Below are positions 1-6,411 of a stretch of 12,152 nt of DNA, one piece after another; within the stretch, counting starts at the first letter, position 1; every line of letters begins with the position of its first letter. Under the pieces are notes generated by a model. It saw only the letters and a list, made by a program, of their open reading frames with translations. It had not been told where the DNA came from and did no database searches. The translations under genes and the position numbers were made by a program. The DNA comes from Erythrobacter sp. UBA2510. GTDB taxonomy: Bacteria > Pseudomonadota > Alphaproteobacteria > Sphingomonadales > Sphingomonadaceae. Where the stretch lies: assembly GCA_002341345.1 (NCBI GenBank), contig DDNW01000075.1, positions 376-12,527 of the forward strand. Direction: 5' to 3'.

Positions 1-323
1 CTCCCCTTGCCCGAACGGCCAAGCTCCTCCAGCCCGGCGGCGGCGACGCGTGCGACGGGCAAGTCGGGGCGGCGACGGCTCGACACCATGGCGTCAGGCT
101 CTGCGGAGTCCCAGAAGCGCTCCTCGAACTCGTCCGACTTCTTGCGGATATTGCCCATCCTGAGGCCAAAGGAGAGGATAATCATCCACACCCAGATACT
201 CGCCGCGAGCAGGCCGATGATGACCGCCTGCACGACGATATCGGCATCGAGGAACAGCTGCATCGGGTCGAGCCGGGTGGGAGCGATACTGGTGGCGGCA
301 GCGAGAAGGTGGAACGTGCTCAC
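1..323 (-). CDS. tolQ: TolQ, Tol-Pal proton channel subunit (N-terminal part, cut by window edge)
   Basis: Only about the first 107 codons are present; the gene runs off the left edge. The start is a GTG directly after the ybgC stop codon, with an AAGGAAG ribosome-binding site lying inside the end of ybgC. The translation has a short N-terminal tail, a hydrophobic segment at about residues 30-50 (VVQAVIIGLLAASIWVWMII), then a basic and acidic cytoplasmic stretch (RMGNIRKKSDEFEERFW), the pattern of the TolQ/ExbB/MotA family. In that family TolQ and TolR form the inner-membrane proton-driven motor that energises TolA and Pal for outer-membrane constriction at division. Placement directly after ybgC is the usual tol-pal order and separates TolQ from ExbB. 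The zero-base junction implies co-transcription and translational coupling. The second and third membrane helices lie outside the window. Confidence 0.9.
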   Translation of the reverse strand, partial: MSTFHLLAAATSIAPTRLDPMQLFLDADIVVQAVIIGLLAASIWVWMIILSFGLRMGNIRKKSDEFEERFWDSAEPDAMVSSRRRPDLPVARVAAAGLEELGRSGKG

Positions 324-776
324 TTAAGCTTCCTTTGCGGCGAATGTCTCGAACGCGGTGCGCCAATCGACCGGCTGGCGCCGCGGGCGGCCATCCAATC
401 CCACGAAACCTACGCGCACGGCAATCTCGGCGAGGAGGTCTGTCCCCCGCGAGACGCGCTGGATCAATCGGACACTCACCGCTCTCAGTTCCAGCATTTC
501 GGTGCTGACGATGAGCGCCTCGTCAAATCTGGCGGGCGCGAGGTAGCGCAGATTGGCATCTGCCACGACATAATGCCCCTCGCCCGCCTCCAGGGCAGCG
601 CGCTGGTCGATCCCGAGCAGGCGCAAGAGGTCGCTACGCGCCCGCTCCGCCCATTTCAGGTAGTTCGCATGGTAGGCGAAACCGGTCAGGTCCGTATCCT
701 CGAAAAAGACGCGCACCGGGAAGAGGTGGCGCGGCCCGGCGAGAATGCCGGATGGCGGTTGTGGATGCTCCTGCAT
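324..776 (-). CDS. ybgC: YbgC-type acyl-CoA thioesterase, first gene of tol-pal
   Basis: This 150-residue hot-dog-fold thioesterase fits the usual YbgC length. The 4HBT active-site block is at about residues 24-47: FFEDTD, then YHANYLKWAERAR. It holds the acidic catalytic region (D27/D29) and the conserved His36 and Glu44. The family hydrolyses short- or long-chain acyl-CoA or acyl-ACP and is tied genetically to Tol-Pal and phospholipid metabolism; the substrate here cannot be read from sequence. The stop abuts the GTG start of tolQ. The reading frame stays open upstream to a GTG at 890, but that extension (Arg-rich, no family motif) is probably untranslated. I chose the ATG at 776 because family similarity begins soon after it; an ATG at 791 is also possible. 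Neither has a convincing Shine-Dalgarno sequence, so the start is the weak point. Confidence 0.88.
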   Translation of the reverse strand: MQEHPQPPSGILAGPRHLFPVRVFFEDTDLTGFAYHANYLKWAERARSDLLRLLGIDQRAALEAGEGHYVVADANLRYLAPARFDEALIVSTEMLELRAVSVRLIQRVSRGTDLLAEIAVRVGFVGLDGRPRRQPVDWRTAFETFAAKEA

Positions 777-893
777 AGATGAACGGCGCATTAGCCAGCG
801 CGCGAGTCGCCCGGCAAGCCAAGTTGCGCCGATCTGCCGGAAATCTGAGTCGATTGGCTGATTTTTCGCCCGAAACAGGCACCCGCGCACAAA

Positions 894-1280
894 TTACGCG
901 GGGATCATCCGCCCCAGATTGGTCCCGCCGCACAGATGGACATGCAGGTGCGGCACGAGCTGGCCGCTATCAGGGCCGATATTGGCAATCATGCGATAGC
1001 CTGATTCGACCAGCCCCAGCTCGCGCGCAACCTTGCCTACCGCGCGCATGTAACCGGCGATCTCGTCCGCCGATGCCTTGGCCGAAAAATCGTCCCAGCT
1101 GACATATTCGCCCTTGGGCACGACCAGCACATGAACCGGGGCCTGCGGGTGGATATCCTCGAAGGCGAGCGCGTGCTCGTCCTCATAGACTTTCGTGCAG
1201 GGAAGTTCGCCACGCAGAATCTTCGCAAAGATGTTGTCGCGGTCATAGGGGGCGGAGGGATCGACGGGAGCCATGGTCAT
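894..1280 (-). CDS. HIT family protein (histidine triad nucleotide-binding hydrolase)
   Basis: This 128-residue protein has the C-terminal histidine triad HLHVHL (His111, His113, His115), the signature of Hint/HIT purine-nucleotide phosphoramidases. By family precedent the middle histidine is the nucleophile. The N-terminal half (NIFAKILRGELPCTKVYEDE, then ALAFEDIHPQAPVHVLVVPK) is typical of bacterial HinT. It probably acts in the cytoplasm on nucleoside phosphoramidates or aminoacyl-AMP; the physiological substrate is not known from sequence. The start ATG at 1280 follows an AGGAA/GGAACC ribosome-binding region that overlaps the hisE stop; an ATG two codons later (1274) is an alternative. 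Only 9 bases separate it from hisE, so it is very likely the last cistron of the his transcript. A link to purine-nucleotide by-products of histidine synthesis is speculation. Confidence 0.93.
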   Translation of the reverse strand: MTMAPVDPSAPYDRDNIFAKILRGELPCTKVYEDEHALAFEDIHPQAPVHVLVVPKGEYVSWDDFSAKASADEIAGYMRAVGKVARELGLVESGYRMIANIGPDSGQLVPHLHVHLCGGTNLGRMIPA

Positions 1281-1289
1281 TACTGGTTC

Positions 1290-1607
1290 CTATTCCTTTG
1301 GCCTTGAAGCTTTTTCTTCGAGGCCCGACAGCCCCTCGCGGCGCTGAAGCTCGGCACGCACATGATCGAGCGACAGGCCCTTGGCGTTGAGCAACACCAG
1401 CAGGTGGAAGATGAGGTCCGCTGCCTCACCCACCAGCTCCTCGTCACTCCCGGTCAGCGCGGCTATGGCGGTCTCGACGCCTTCCTCGCCGACCTTGCGT
1501 GCGATGACGGGCATTCCGCGCTGGTTGAGTTTCGCGACGTAGCTTTCCTCCGGCGAGGCGGAGCGACGAGTGGCGATTACCTGTTCGAGCTGGGTCAGGG
1601 TGTCCAT
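1290..1607 (-). CDS. hisE: HisE, phosphoribosyl-ATP pyrophosphatase
   Basis: From the ATG at 1607 the product is 105 residues, the normal size of a stand-alone HisE. It has the all-alpha MazG-like fold signature: SPEESYVAKL near the start, the KVGEEGVETAIAAL helix and EAADLIFHLLVLL, with Glu and Asp residues that bind magnesium. It converts phosphoribosyl-ATP to phosphoribosyl-AMP plus pyrophosphate, the second step of histidine synthesis. HisI is not fused and not in the window, so the two activities are on separate proteins here, as is common in alphaproteobacteria. The frame also opens upstream at a TTG (1643) that would overlap hisF by 4 bases and add 12 residues. I prefer the ATG because MDTLTQLEQVIA matches the family N terminus, but neither start has a clear ribosome-binding site. 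Confidence 0.93.
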   Translation of the reverse strand: MDTLTQLEQVIATRRSASPEESYVAKLNQRGMPVIARKVGEEGVETAIAALTGSDEELVGEAADLIFHLLVLLNAKGLSLDHVRAELQRREGLSGLEEKASRPKE

Positions 1608-1639
1608 GAGCGTTGGGATGCTTGTGCTGGCCCTGATCG

Positions 1640-2401
1640 TCAAGTGGCGCGCGCAGGCAGGCCCGCATCGCGCAGGGCATCATGCGCCTCGGCAATCGTA
1701 TGCTCGCCGAAATGGAATATGCTGGCGGCGAGCACGGCGCTGGCATGGCCTTGCATCACGCCTTCCACCAGATGGTCGAGCGTGCCCACCCCGCCGCTGG
1801 CGATGACCGGCACCGACACCGCATCGGCGATGGTGCGTGTGAGTTTGAGGTCATAGCCCTTCTTCGTGCCGTCGCCGTCCATGCTGGTGACGAGCAATTC
1901 GCCCGCGCCAAGCTCGGCGAGCCTGATCGCGTGTTCGACGGCGTCGATCCCTGTCGCCCGCCTGCCGCCATGGGTGAAAATTTCGTAGTGGTCGTGCACC
2001 CAACGCGCATCGACGCTGGCGACGCAGCACTGGCTGCCCATGCGCTGGGCGATGTCGGCGACCAGTTCGGGCCGTTCTACCGCCGCGCTGTTGACCGCGA
2101 CCTTGTCCGCGCCCGCCAGCAGCAGCGCGCGCGCATCCTCCACCGTGCGGACCCCGCCACCGACCGTGACCGGCATGAAGCAGACTTCGGCAGTGCGCCG
2201 GACGATATCCAGCAGCGTGCCGCGCCCTTCGTGGCTGGCGGAAATGTCGAGAAAACACAGCTCGTCCGCGCCCGCCGCGTCATAGGCCTGCGCCTGTTCG
2301 ACCGGATCTCCAGCGTGCTTGAGGTTTACGAAATTGACGCCCTTGACGACCTTTCCGTCGGCCACGTCGAGGCAGGGGATGACACGGATACGGACGGTCA
2401 T
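1640..2401 (-). CDS. hisF: HisF, imidazole glycerol phosphate synthase cyclase subunit
   Basis: This 253-residue (beta/alpha)8 barrel matches the family length. Catalytic aspartates are visible at D12 ([10 protein letters not shown]) and D131 (ASVDAR). The two phosphate-binding halves are also present (VGGGVR and IASGGVG), the trace of the internal duplication shared with HisA. HisF takes ammonia from HisH and converts PRFAR to imidazole glycerol phosphate plus AICAR, linking histidine and purine synthesis. The start ATG overlaps the stop of the upstream small membrane gene in an ATGA, so translation is probably coupled. The partner hisH is in the same operon but separated by hisA and the small gene. 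Identification is secure. Confidence 0.98.
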   Translation of the reverse strand: MTVRIRVIPCLDVADGKVVKGVNFVNLKHAGDPVEQAQAYDAAGADELCFLDISASHEGRGTLLDIVRRTAEVCFMPVTVGGGVRTVEDARALLLAGADKVAVNSAAVERPELVADIAQRMGSQCCVASVDARWVHDHYEIFTHGGRRATGIDAVEHAIRLAELGAGELLVTSMDGDGTKKGYDLKLTRTIADAVSVPVIASGGVGTLDHLVEGVMQGHASAVLAASIFHFGEHTIAEAHDALRDAGLPARAT

Positions 2402-2661
2402 TGCTCTGCCATTCTGACAGTGATTTTGACCGGGGCGTTTTCAATCATTTCAGCAATCTCCGCATCGTGAGCCTTGCTACTCAACCAGACCATGCCCATC
2501 GCCAGATTGAAATATAGCACGACGATGACCCAGTAACGTTCAGGTGAACGCAGCTTCGTCAACCTGAACGGTCCGAAGCCAGTTACGCCTCTGCGCCAAT
2601 CCAAAAGCGCCGTCCCAACGAAGACTGCAGCGGCGATCAGAGCGACGTCGGACCAACTCAT
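2398..2661 (-). CDS. Small two-helix membrane protein of unknown function inside the his operon
   Basis: I do not recognise this 87-residue protein. It has two clear hydrophobic segments, about residues 5-21 ([18 protein letters not shown] region) and 43-61 ([18 protein letters not shown]). The loop between them is strongly basic (RR, R33, K36, R38, R42), so by the positive-inside rule the loop is probably cytoplasmic with both ends outside. The C-terminal 25 residues are charged and end in KITVRMAEQ. It overlaps hisA by 4 bases at its start and hisF by 4 bases at its stop, both as ATGA. Translation is therefore likely coupled to the flanking enzymes, and a real gene is supported by this tight fit. 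Its base composition is lower in GC than its neighbours (about 54% by my count over 2401-2660). It has no residue pattern suggesting a histidine-pathway enzyme. Confidence 0.82.
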   Translation of the reverse strand: MSWSDVALIAAAVFVGTALLDWRRGVTGFGPFRLTKLRSPERYWVIVVLYFNLAMGMVWLSSKAHDAEIAEMIENAPVKITVRMAEQ

Positions 2662-3392
2662 CGATTTGCCATCGCAATCGCGGTCGCAAGGTCAAGTTTG
2701 CCCTCGTAGAGCGCGCGGCCGGTGATTACGCCCTCGATCCCCTCATCGGCATTGATCGCGAGCATCCGGATATCGTCCAGCCCCTTGACCCCCCCGCTGG
2801 CGATCACCGGAATGTCGACGCTGCGCGCGAGGTCCACCGTCGCATCGACATTGCAGCCCTTCAGAAGCCCGTCGCGGCCAATGTCAGTGAACAGCAGGCT
2901 GGCAACGCCCGCATCCTCGAACCGGCGCGCCATGTCGACCACGGGGACGTCGGAGACTTCGGCCCAGCCTTCGGTCGCGACCATGCCGTCACGCGCATCC
3001 ACGGCGACAACGATGCCGCCTTCGTATTCGCGGGCCATGTCCTTGACGAATTCGGGGTTCTTAAGCGCTGCCGAGCCCATGACCACGCGCGCAATGCCGA
3101 GATCGAACCAGCCCGCCACGGCCTCAGGCGTGCGGATGCCGCCACCAAGTTGAACGTAGCCGGGAAAGGCCGCGACGATGGCCTCGACCGCCTCGCGGTT
3201 CTCGGCGCGCCCGGCAAAGCTGCCGTCCAGATCGACCACGTGCAGGTGCTGCGCCCCGGCCTCCGCAAAGAGCAGCGCCTGCGCGGCGGGGTTGTCGCCA
3301 TAGACGGTGGCTCGGGCCATATCGCCCTCGGCCAGCCGCACGACTTCGCCGCCCTTGAGGTCGATGGCAGGAAAAACAATCAAATTTTCCAC
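2658..3392 (-). CDS. hisA: HisA, ProFAR isomerase
   Basis: This is a 244-residue barrel of normal length. Catalytic aspartates are at D11 (FPAIDLKGG) and D132 (VAVDARDG). The phosphate-binding glycines lie in QLGGGIRTPE and in VIASGGVKGLDD. HisA performs the Amadori rearrangement of ProFAR to PRFAR, the substrate of HisH/HisF. The start is a GTG at 3392, inside the last codons of hisH, giving a 13-base overlap. A TTG at 3383 would instead give MIVFPAIDL, also a plausible family start. The only SD-like bases (GGA) touch the GTG, so initiation probably depends on ribosomes finishing hisH. Confidence 0.97.
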   Translation of the reverse strand: MENLIVFPAIDLKGGEVVRLAEGDMARATVYGDNPAAQALLFAEAGAQHLHVVDLDGSFAGRAENREAVEAIVAAFPGYVQLGGGIRTPEAVAGWFDLGIARVVMGSAALKNPEFVKDMAREYEGGIVVAVDARDGMVATEGWAEVSDVPVVDMARRFEDAGVASLLFTDIGRDGLLKGCNVDATVDLARSVDIPVIASGGVKGLDDIRMLAINADEGIEGVITGRALYEGKLDLATAIAMANR

Positions 3393-4009
3393 TCCAGGAA
3401 GCGGGCGAGCAAATCCAGTCCGAAACGCTGGCTCTTCTCCGGGTGGAATTGCACGCCAACGATATTATTGCGCGCAACCGCCGCGACCAGCCCGCCGCCA
3501 TGATCGGTCATCGCGGCGATATCGAGGCCGTCATCGGGCTGGAAGTGGTAGGAGTGGAGGAAATAGGCCTCGCCCTCCTCCAGCAGATCGTGGTCGCCGT
3601 GATGCGGGGTCAGGCGCACATCGTTCCAGCCCATATGCGGCACCTTGATCTCGGGATCGGTCCGCTCGATCAGCTTCACCTCGCCCTCGATCCAGCCGAG
3701 CCCCGGTGTCTCACCGAACTCGAGCCCGCGCGTGGCGAGCAATTGCATCCCCACGCAAATGCCGAGAAAGGGCACGCCCTTCTTTAGCACGCGCTCTTCC
3801 AGCGCCTCGACCATGCCGGGAATACCGGTCAGCCCCTCGTAACAGGCGCGGAAAGAGCCGACGCCGGGCAGCACGATCCGCCGCGCACCGAGCACGAGAT
3901 CGGGGTCAGCGGTGACGGCGACATGCTCGGCCCCCGCCGCCATCAAGGCGTTGTGGACTGAGTGCAGATTGCCCGCACCGTAATCGATCAGAGCAATAGC
4001 TTCCGCCAC
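3380..4009 (-). CDS. hisH: HisH, glutamine amidotransferase subunit of IGP synthase
   Basis: This 209-residue class I glutamine amidotransferase has the full triad: nucleophile Cys85 in FLGICVGMQ, His189 and Glu191 in VQFHPEKSQ. The N-terminal DYGAGNLHSVHNAL and the oxyanion strand region LPGVGSF are characteristic of HisH and separate it from GuaA, TrpG or CarA. HisH hydrolyses glutamine and channels ammonia to HisF. The start is a GTG only 2 bases after the hisB stop (TAAT-GTG), with a weak GGGCGGG as the only ribosome-binding candidate, so coupling to hisB is likely. Confidence 0.97.
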   Translation of the reverse strand: MAEAIALIDYGAGNLHSVHNALMAAGAEHVAVTADPDLVLGARRIVLPGVGSFRACYEGLTGIPGMVEALEERVLKKGVPFLGICVGMQLLATRGLEFGETPGLGWIEGEVKLIERTDPEIKVPHMGWNDVRLTPHHGDHDLLEEGEAYFLHSYHFQPDDGLDIAAMTDHGGGLVAAVARNNIVGVQFHPEKSQRFGLDLLARFLEWKI

Positions 4010-4011
4010 AA

Positions 4012-4605
4012 TTACCCGCCCAGTTGCCCCTTGGTGCTCGGGATCGCCCCGCCCTTGCGCGGGTCAAGCTCCACCGCCTGGCGCATGGCGCGGGCAAAGC
4101 CTTTGTACACCGCCTCGCACACATGGTGGTTGTTCTGACCGTAAAGCAGCTGGATGTGCAGCGTGATCCCGGCGGACTGGGCGACCGAGTGGAACCAGTG
4201 CTCGATCAGCTCGGTATCCCACTCGCCCAGCTTTTCCTGCGTAAAGCGCACCTTCCACACCAGATAAGGCCGCCCGGAAATGTCGAGCGTCACGCGCGCC
4301 AGCGTCTCGTCCATCGGCGAATAGGCCGCGCCGTAGCGGCCGATCCCGCCCTTGTCGCCGAGCGCCTGTGCCAAGGCCTGACCCAGCGCGATGGCGCTGT
4401 CCTCGGTCGTGTGGTGTTGGTCGACATGGAGGTCGCCCGTCACCTTCATCGTGACGTCGATCAGCGAATGGCGGCTGAACTGCTCGACCATGTGATCGAG
4501 AAAGCCGATACCTGTGGAAACGTCGTAAGTGCCCGTCCCGTCGAGATTTACCTCGACGAGAATCGCGGTTTCCGCGGTTTTCCGCTCTATCCTGCCTGTA
4601 CGCAT
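4012..4605 (-). CDS. hisB: HisB, imidazoleglycerol-phosphate dehydratase
   Basis: From the ATG at 4605 this is 197 residues, the usual length of a monofunctional IGPD with no phosphatase domain. Metal-binding histidine and glutamate motifs appear in both halves of the duplicated fold: GFLDHM (residues 34-39), DQHHTTED (62-69), EHWFHS (135-140) and NNHHVCEA (158-165). It dehydrates imidazole glycerol phosphate to imidazole acetol phosphate using a bound manganese cluster. The frame is open upstream to 4704, but that part is Pro/Arg-rich and carries the putative promoter, so it is not taken as coding. No Shine-Dalgarno sequence precedes the ATG; see the promoter entry for a possible leaderless start. 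It is the first gene of the his cluster seen here. Confidence 0.96.
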   Translation of the reverse strand: MRTGRIERKTAETAILVEVNLDGTGTYDVSTGIGFLDHMVEQFSRHSLIDVTMKVTGDLHVDQHHTTEDSAIALGQALAQALGDKGGIGRYGAAYSPMDETLARVTLDISGRPYLVWKVRFTQEKLGEWDTELIEHWFHSVAQSAGITLHIQLLYGQNNHHVCEAVYKGFARAMRQAVELDPRKGGAIPSTKGQLGG

Positions 4606-4612
4606 GGTTTCG

Positions 4613-4640
4613 CCTATAGGCCCAGCGCCGCGCGGTGCAA
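4613..4640 (-). promoter_or_regulatory. Candidate sigma-70-type promoter of the his operon, near-leaderless
   Basis: On the minus strand, TTGCAC (4635-4640) is followed after 16 bases by TATAGG (4613-4618). Only 7 bases (CGAAACC) separate the -10 box from the hisB ATG. Standard spacing puts the transcript start at or one base before the ATG. The lack of a Shine-Dalgarno sequence upstream of hisB fits a leaderless message. I see no attenuator leader peptide with a histidine run in the 127-bp gap to sspB. This is prediction from sequence only. Confidence 0.5.
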
Positions 4641-4732
4641 GCGGTGGCGGCAGGCGAAATGCCGACAAGGGCGGGGAAGCAGCGCGATTGCGACTTGACC
4701 GCAACGCAACAGATAGCCACCTGACACAAGAT

Positions 4733-5218
4733 ATGACCGAGGAAACGCCCGACAGCCTGATCCCCTATGACGAGATCGTGCAGGAGGCCCTGCGCGCGGT
4801 CGTCGGCCGTGTGCTGGGCTCGGTAGAGAAGGCCGGCGGCATGCTGCCGGGGGAGCATCATTTCTACATCACCTTCAAGACCGGCGCGCCGGGCGTCTCG
4901 ATCCCCCAGCATCTGCGCGAGCGCTTCCCGGACGAGATGACCATCGTCCTGCAGAACAAGTTCAGCGACCTGAAAGTCGATCCGCGCGGCTTTTCCGTGG
5001 TGCTGAGCTTCAACCAGATGCCCTCGACGCTGGAAATTCCCTTTGCTGCGATCACCGCTTTCGTCGATCCGGCGGTCGATTTCGGGCTGCAGTTCCAGGC
5101 GGCGGCAAGCGATATCGAGCCGACCGATCATGTCGATGCCAATAACGATGCGCCCGACGGGGACGGCACGGATGGCGGCTCCAACGTCGTGACGGTCGAT
5201 TTCGGCCGCAAGAAGTAG
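4733..5218 (+). CDS. sspB: SspB family ClpXP protease adaptor (alphaproteobacterial type)
   Basis: This 161-residue protein starts at an ATG and shows the SspB fold block: [18 protein letters not shown], then [27 protein letters not shown], and [18 protein letters not shown]. This is the pattern of the alphaproteobacterial SspB, which tethers ssrA-tagged and other substrates to ClpXP. The globular domain ends near residue 125. It is followed by an acidic, glycine-rich linker and a conserved-looking tail (residues 151-161, [11 protein letters not shown]), likely the ClpX-docking peptide by analogy with other SspB proteins. The frame is open upstream to 4529, but that part is antisense to hisB and ignored. 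A TTGCGA (4688-4693) with AGATAG 17 bases later is a weak promoter candidate. The next gene starts 2 bases after the stop. Confidence 0.93.
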   Translation: MTEETPDSLIPYDEIVQEALRAVVGRVLGSVEKAGGMLPGEHHFYITFKTGAPGVSIPQHLRERFPDEMTIVLQNKFSDLKVDPRGFSVVLSFNQMPSTLEIPFAAITAFVDPAVDFGLQFQAAASDIEPTDHVDANNDAPDGDGTDGGSNVVTVDFGRKK

Positions 5219-5220
5219 CC

Positions 5221-5706
5221 TTGGCCCGGCGCTCCAGCAAACCGGGACCTATTGACCGCACCAAGGCGTTGGTGGGCATGGACAGCGACAACAAGACCTT
5301 CATGACGGTGCGCGGTGCGTTGGGCAAGCCGCGCAAGACCACGCCGCATGTCCCCGGCCCCAGCCCGAACCCCGCGACCAACCTGCTCTTCGCCGACGTG
5401 ATCCTGCGCGGCGCGGCCATCCTGACGCGAAGGGTAGTGGAGCGGACGCTGCTGGGGGCGAAATACGACCGCGAAAAGGCGCATGAGATCGTGGCGGGCA
5501 AGACGCTGGGCTATTCGATCGCCTCCTATGCCGTGGCCCGCCTTGCCACACGCTCGTTGCCGGGTCTGGGCATCGCCGCCGGTCTGGTGCTGGGCAAGGC
5601 GCTGTTCGACCGGGCCGCCGCGCGTGGACAGGCCGAGGCAGAGGGCCATGCCGAGCTGATGGACATGGCCGACAATGCCGATACGGGGGATACGGAGCTG
5701 CCCTGA
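5221..5706 (+). CDS. Hypothetical protein co-transcribed with sspB
   Basis: I do not recognise a family with confidence. From a TTG start 2 bases after the sspB stop the product is 161 residues; an ATG at 5278 would shorten it by 19. Neither has a strong ribosome-binding site (AAGAAG lies about 5 bases before the TTG). Residues 1-55 are basic and Pro-rich, probably disordered. Residues 56-110 look helical and amphipathic (LFADVILRGAAILTRRVVER and HEIVAGKTLGYSIASYAV). Residues 113-129 form a Gly-rich hydrophobic stretch (LPGLGIAAGLVLGKALF) that may pack in or on the membrane. The tail is acidic. High third-position GC and position between sspB and gmk support a real gene; function unknown. Confidence 0.75.
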   Translation: MARRSSKPGPIDRTKALVGMDSDNKTFMTVRGALGKPRKTTPHVPGPSPNPATNLLFADVILRGAAILTRRVVERTLLGAKYDREKAHEIVAGKTLGYSIASYAVARLATRSLPGLGIAAGLVLGKALFDRAAARGQAEAEGHAELMDMADNADTGDTELP

Positions 5707-5724
5707 CCGCACAGGCCCCGCAGC

Positions 5725-5759
5725 GCTCTTGATTTTTCATGCCTGCTCGCGCCAAGAGC
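5725..5759 (+). other. Inverted repeat in the gmk leader
   Basis: GCTCTTG (5725-5731) and CAAGAGC (5753-5759) are perfect 7-base complements separated by 21 bases, ending 4 bases before the gmk ATG. The right arm contains AAGAG, the only purine-rich ribosome-binding candidate for gmk, so a stem could mask it. There is no T-tract, so it is not an obvious terminator for the preceding gene. Chance occurrence is possible for arms this short. Confidence 0.35.
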
Positions 5760-5763
5760 CGAC

Positions 5764-6411
5764 ATGTCCGATTCACTCGATCTTCCCCGCCGCGGCCTGA
5801 TGTTCATCCTTTCCTCGCCCTCTGGCGCAGGCAAGACCACGATCGCGCGCAAGCTGCTCGCCGCGGAACCGGACCTCCTGTCGATGTCGGTCTCGGTCAC
5901 CACCCGTCCCAAGCGCGAAGGCGAAGTCGAGGGGAAGGATTATTACTTCACCGAGAGCGAGGAATTCGACGCCATGGTCGAGGAGGACGCCTTCCTCGAA
6001 TGGGCCGAGGTATTCGGCAACAAATATGGCACGCCCCGCGCGCAGATCATGGACGGATTGAACGAGGGCCGCGACTTCCTGTTCGACGTCGACTGGCAGG
6101 GCGCGCAGCAATTGTCGCAGCGGGCGGGCGACGACGTCGTCTCGGTCTTCCTGCTGCCGCCGAGCATCGCCGAACTGGACCGTCGCCTGCACGGGCGTGG
6201 GACCGACAGCGAAGAAGTGATCCAGGGACGCATGGCGCGCGCGCTCGACGAGATCAGCCACTGGGACGCGTATAATTACGTCGTCATCAATGACGATATC
6301 GAGGTCTGCTTCACCAAGGTGCGCGACATCCTGCATTCGGAGCGGCTGCGCCGCCACCGGCAGACCGGGCTGATCGAGTTTACCCGCACCTTGAAGGCTC
6401 TGGAGAGCTAG
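5764..6411 (+). CDS. gmk: Guanylate kinase
   Basis: This 215-residue protein of normal family length phosphorylates GMP (and dGMP) with ATP to GDP in the cytoplasm. The P-loop is at residues 17-26 (SSPSGAGKTT). The GMP-binding region follows: SVSVTTRPKREGEVEGKDYYF with its conserved Arg and Tyr residues, then FLEWAEVFGNKYGTP and FDVDWQGAQQL. The lid-region Arg residues occur in RRLHGRGTDSEEVIQGR. The ATG at 5764 is 57 bases after the preceding gene. Its TAG stop shares three bases with the stop of the convergent protease gene, so no terminator lies between them. Identification is secure. Confidence 0.97.
   Translation: MSDSLDLPRRGLMFILSSPSGAGKTTIARKLLAAEPDLLSMSVSVTTRPKREGEVEGKDYYFTESEEFDAMVEEDAFLEWAEVFGNKYGTPRAQIMDGLNEGRDFLFDVDWQGAQQLSQRAGDDVVSVFLLPPSIAELDRRLHGRGTDSEEVIQGRMARALDEISHWDAYNYVVINDDIEVCFTKVRDILHSERLRRHRQTGLIEFTRTLKALES

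Noticed and set aside
777..890. N-terminal extension of ybgC up to a GTG at 890
   Set aside because: The extra 38 residues are not like any YbgC N terminus and no ribosome-binding site precedes the GTG. A weak TTGCCG-N17-CTAATG promoter-like pair lies in this stretch but is too poor to list.
1682..2470. 262-codon open frame on the plus strand over hisF
   Set aside because: Antisense to hisF with no motif, a product of GC-rich codon bias.
4064..5131. 355-codon open frame on the minus strand over hisB and sspB
   Set aside because: Both hisB and sspB have recognised motifs in other frames; this frame is a shadow.
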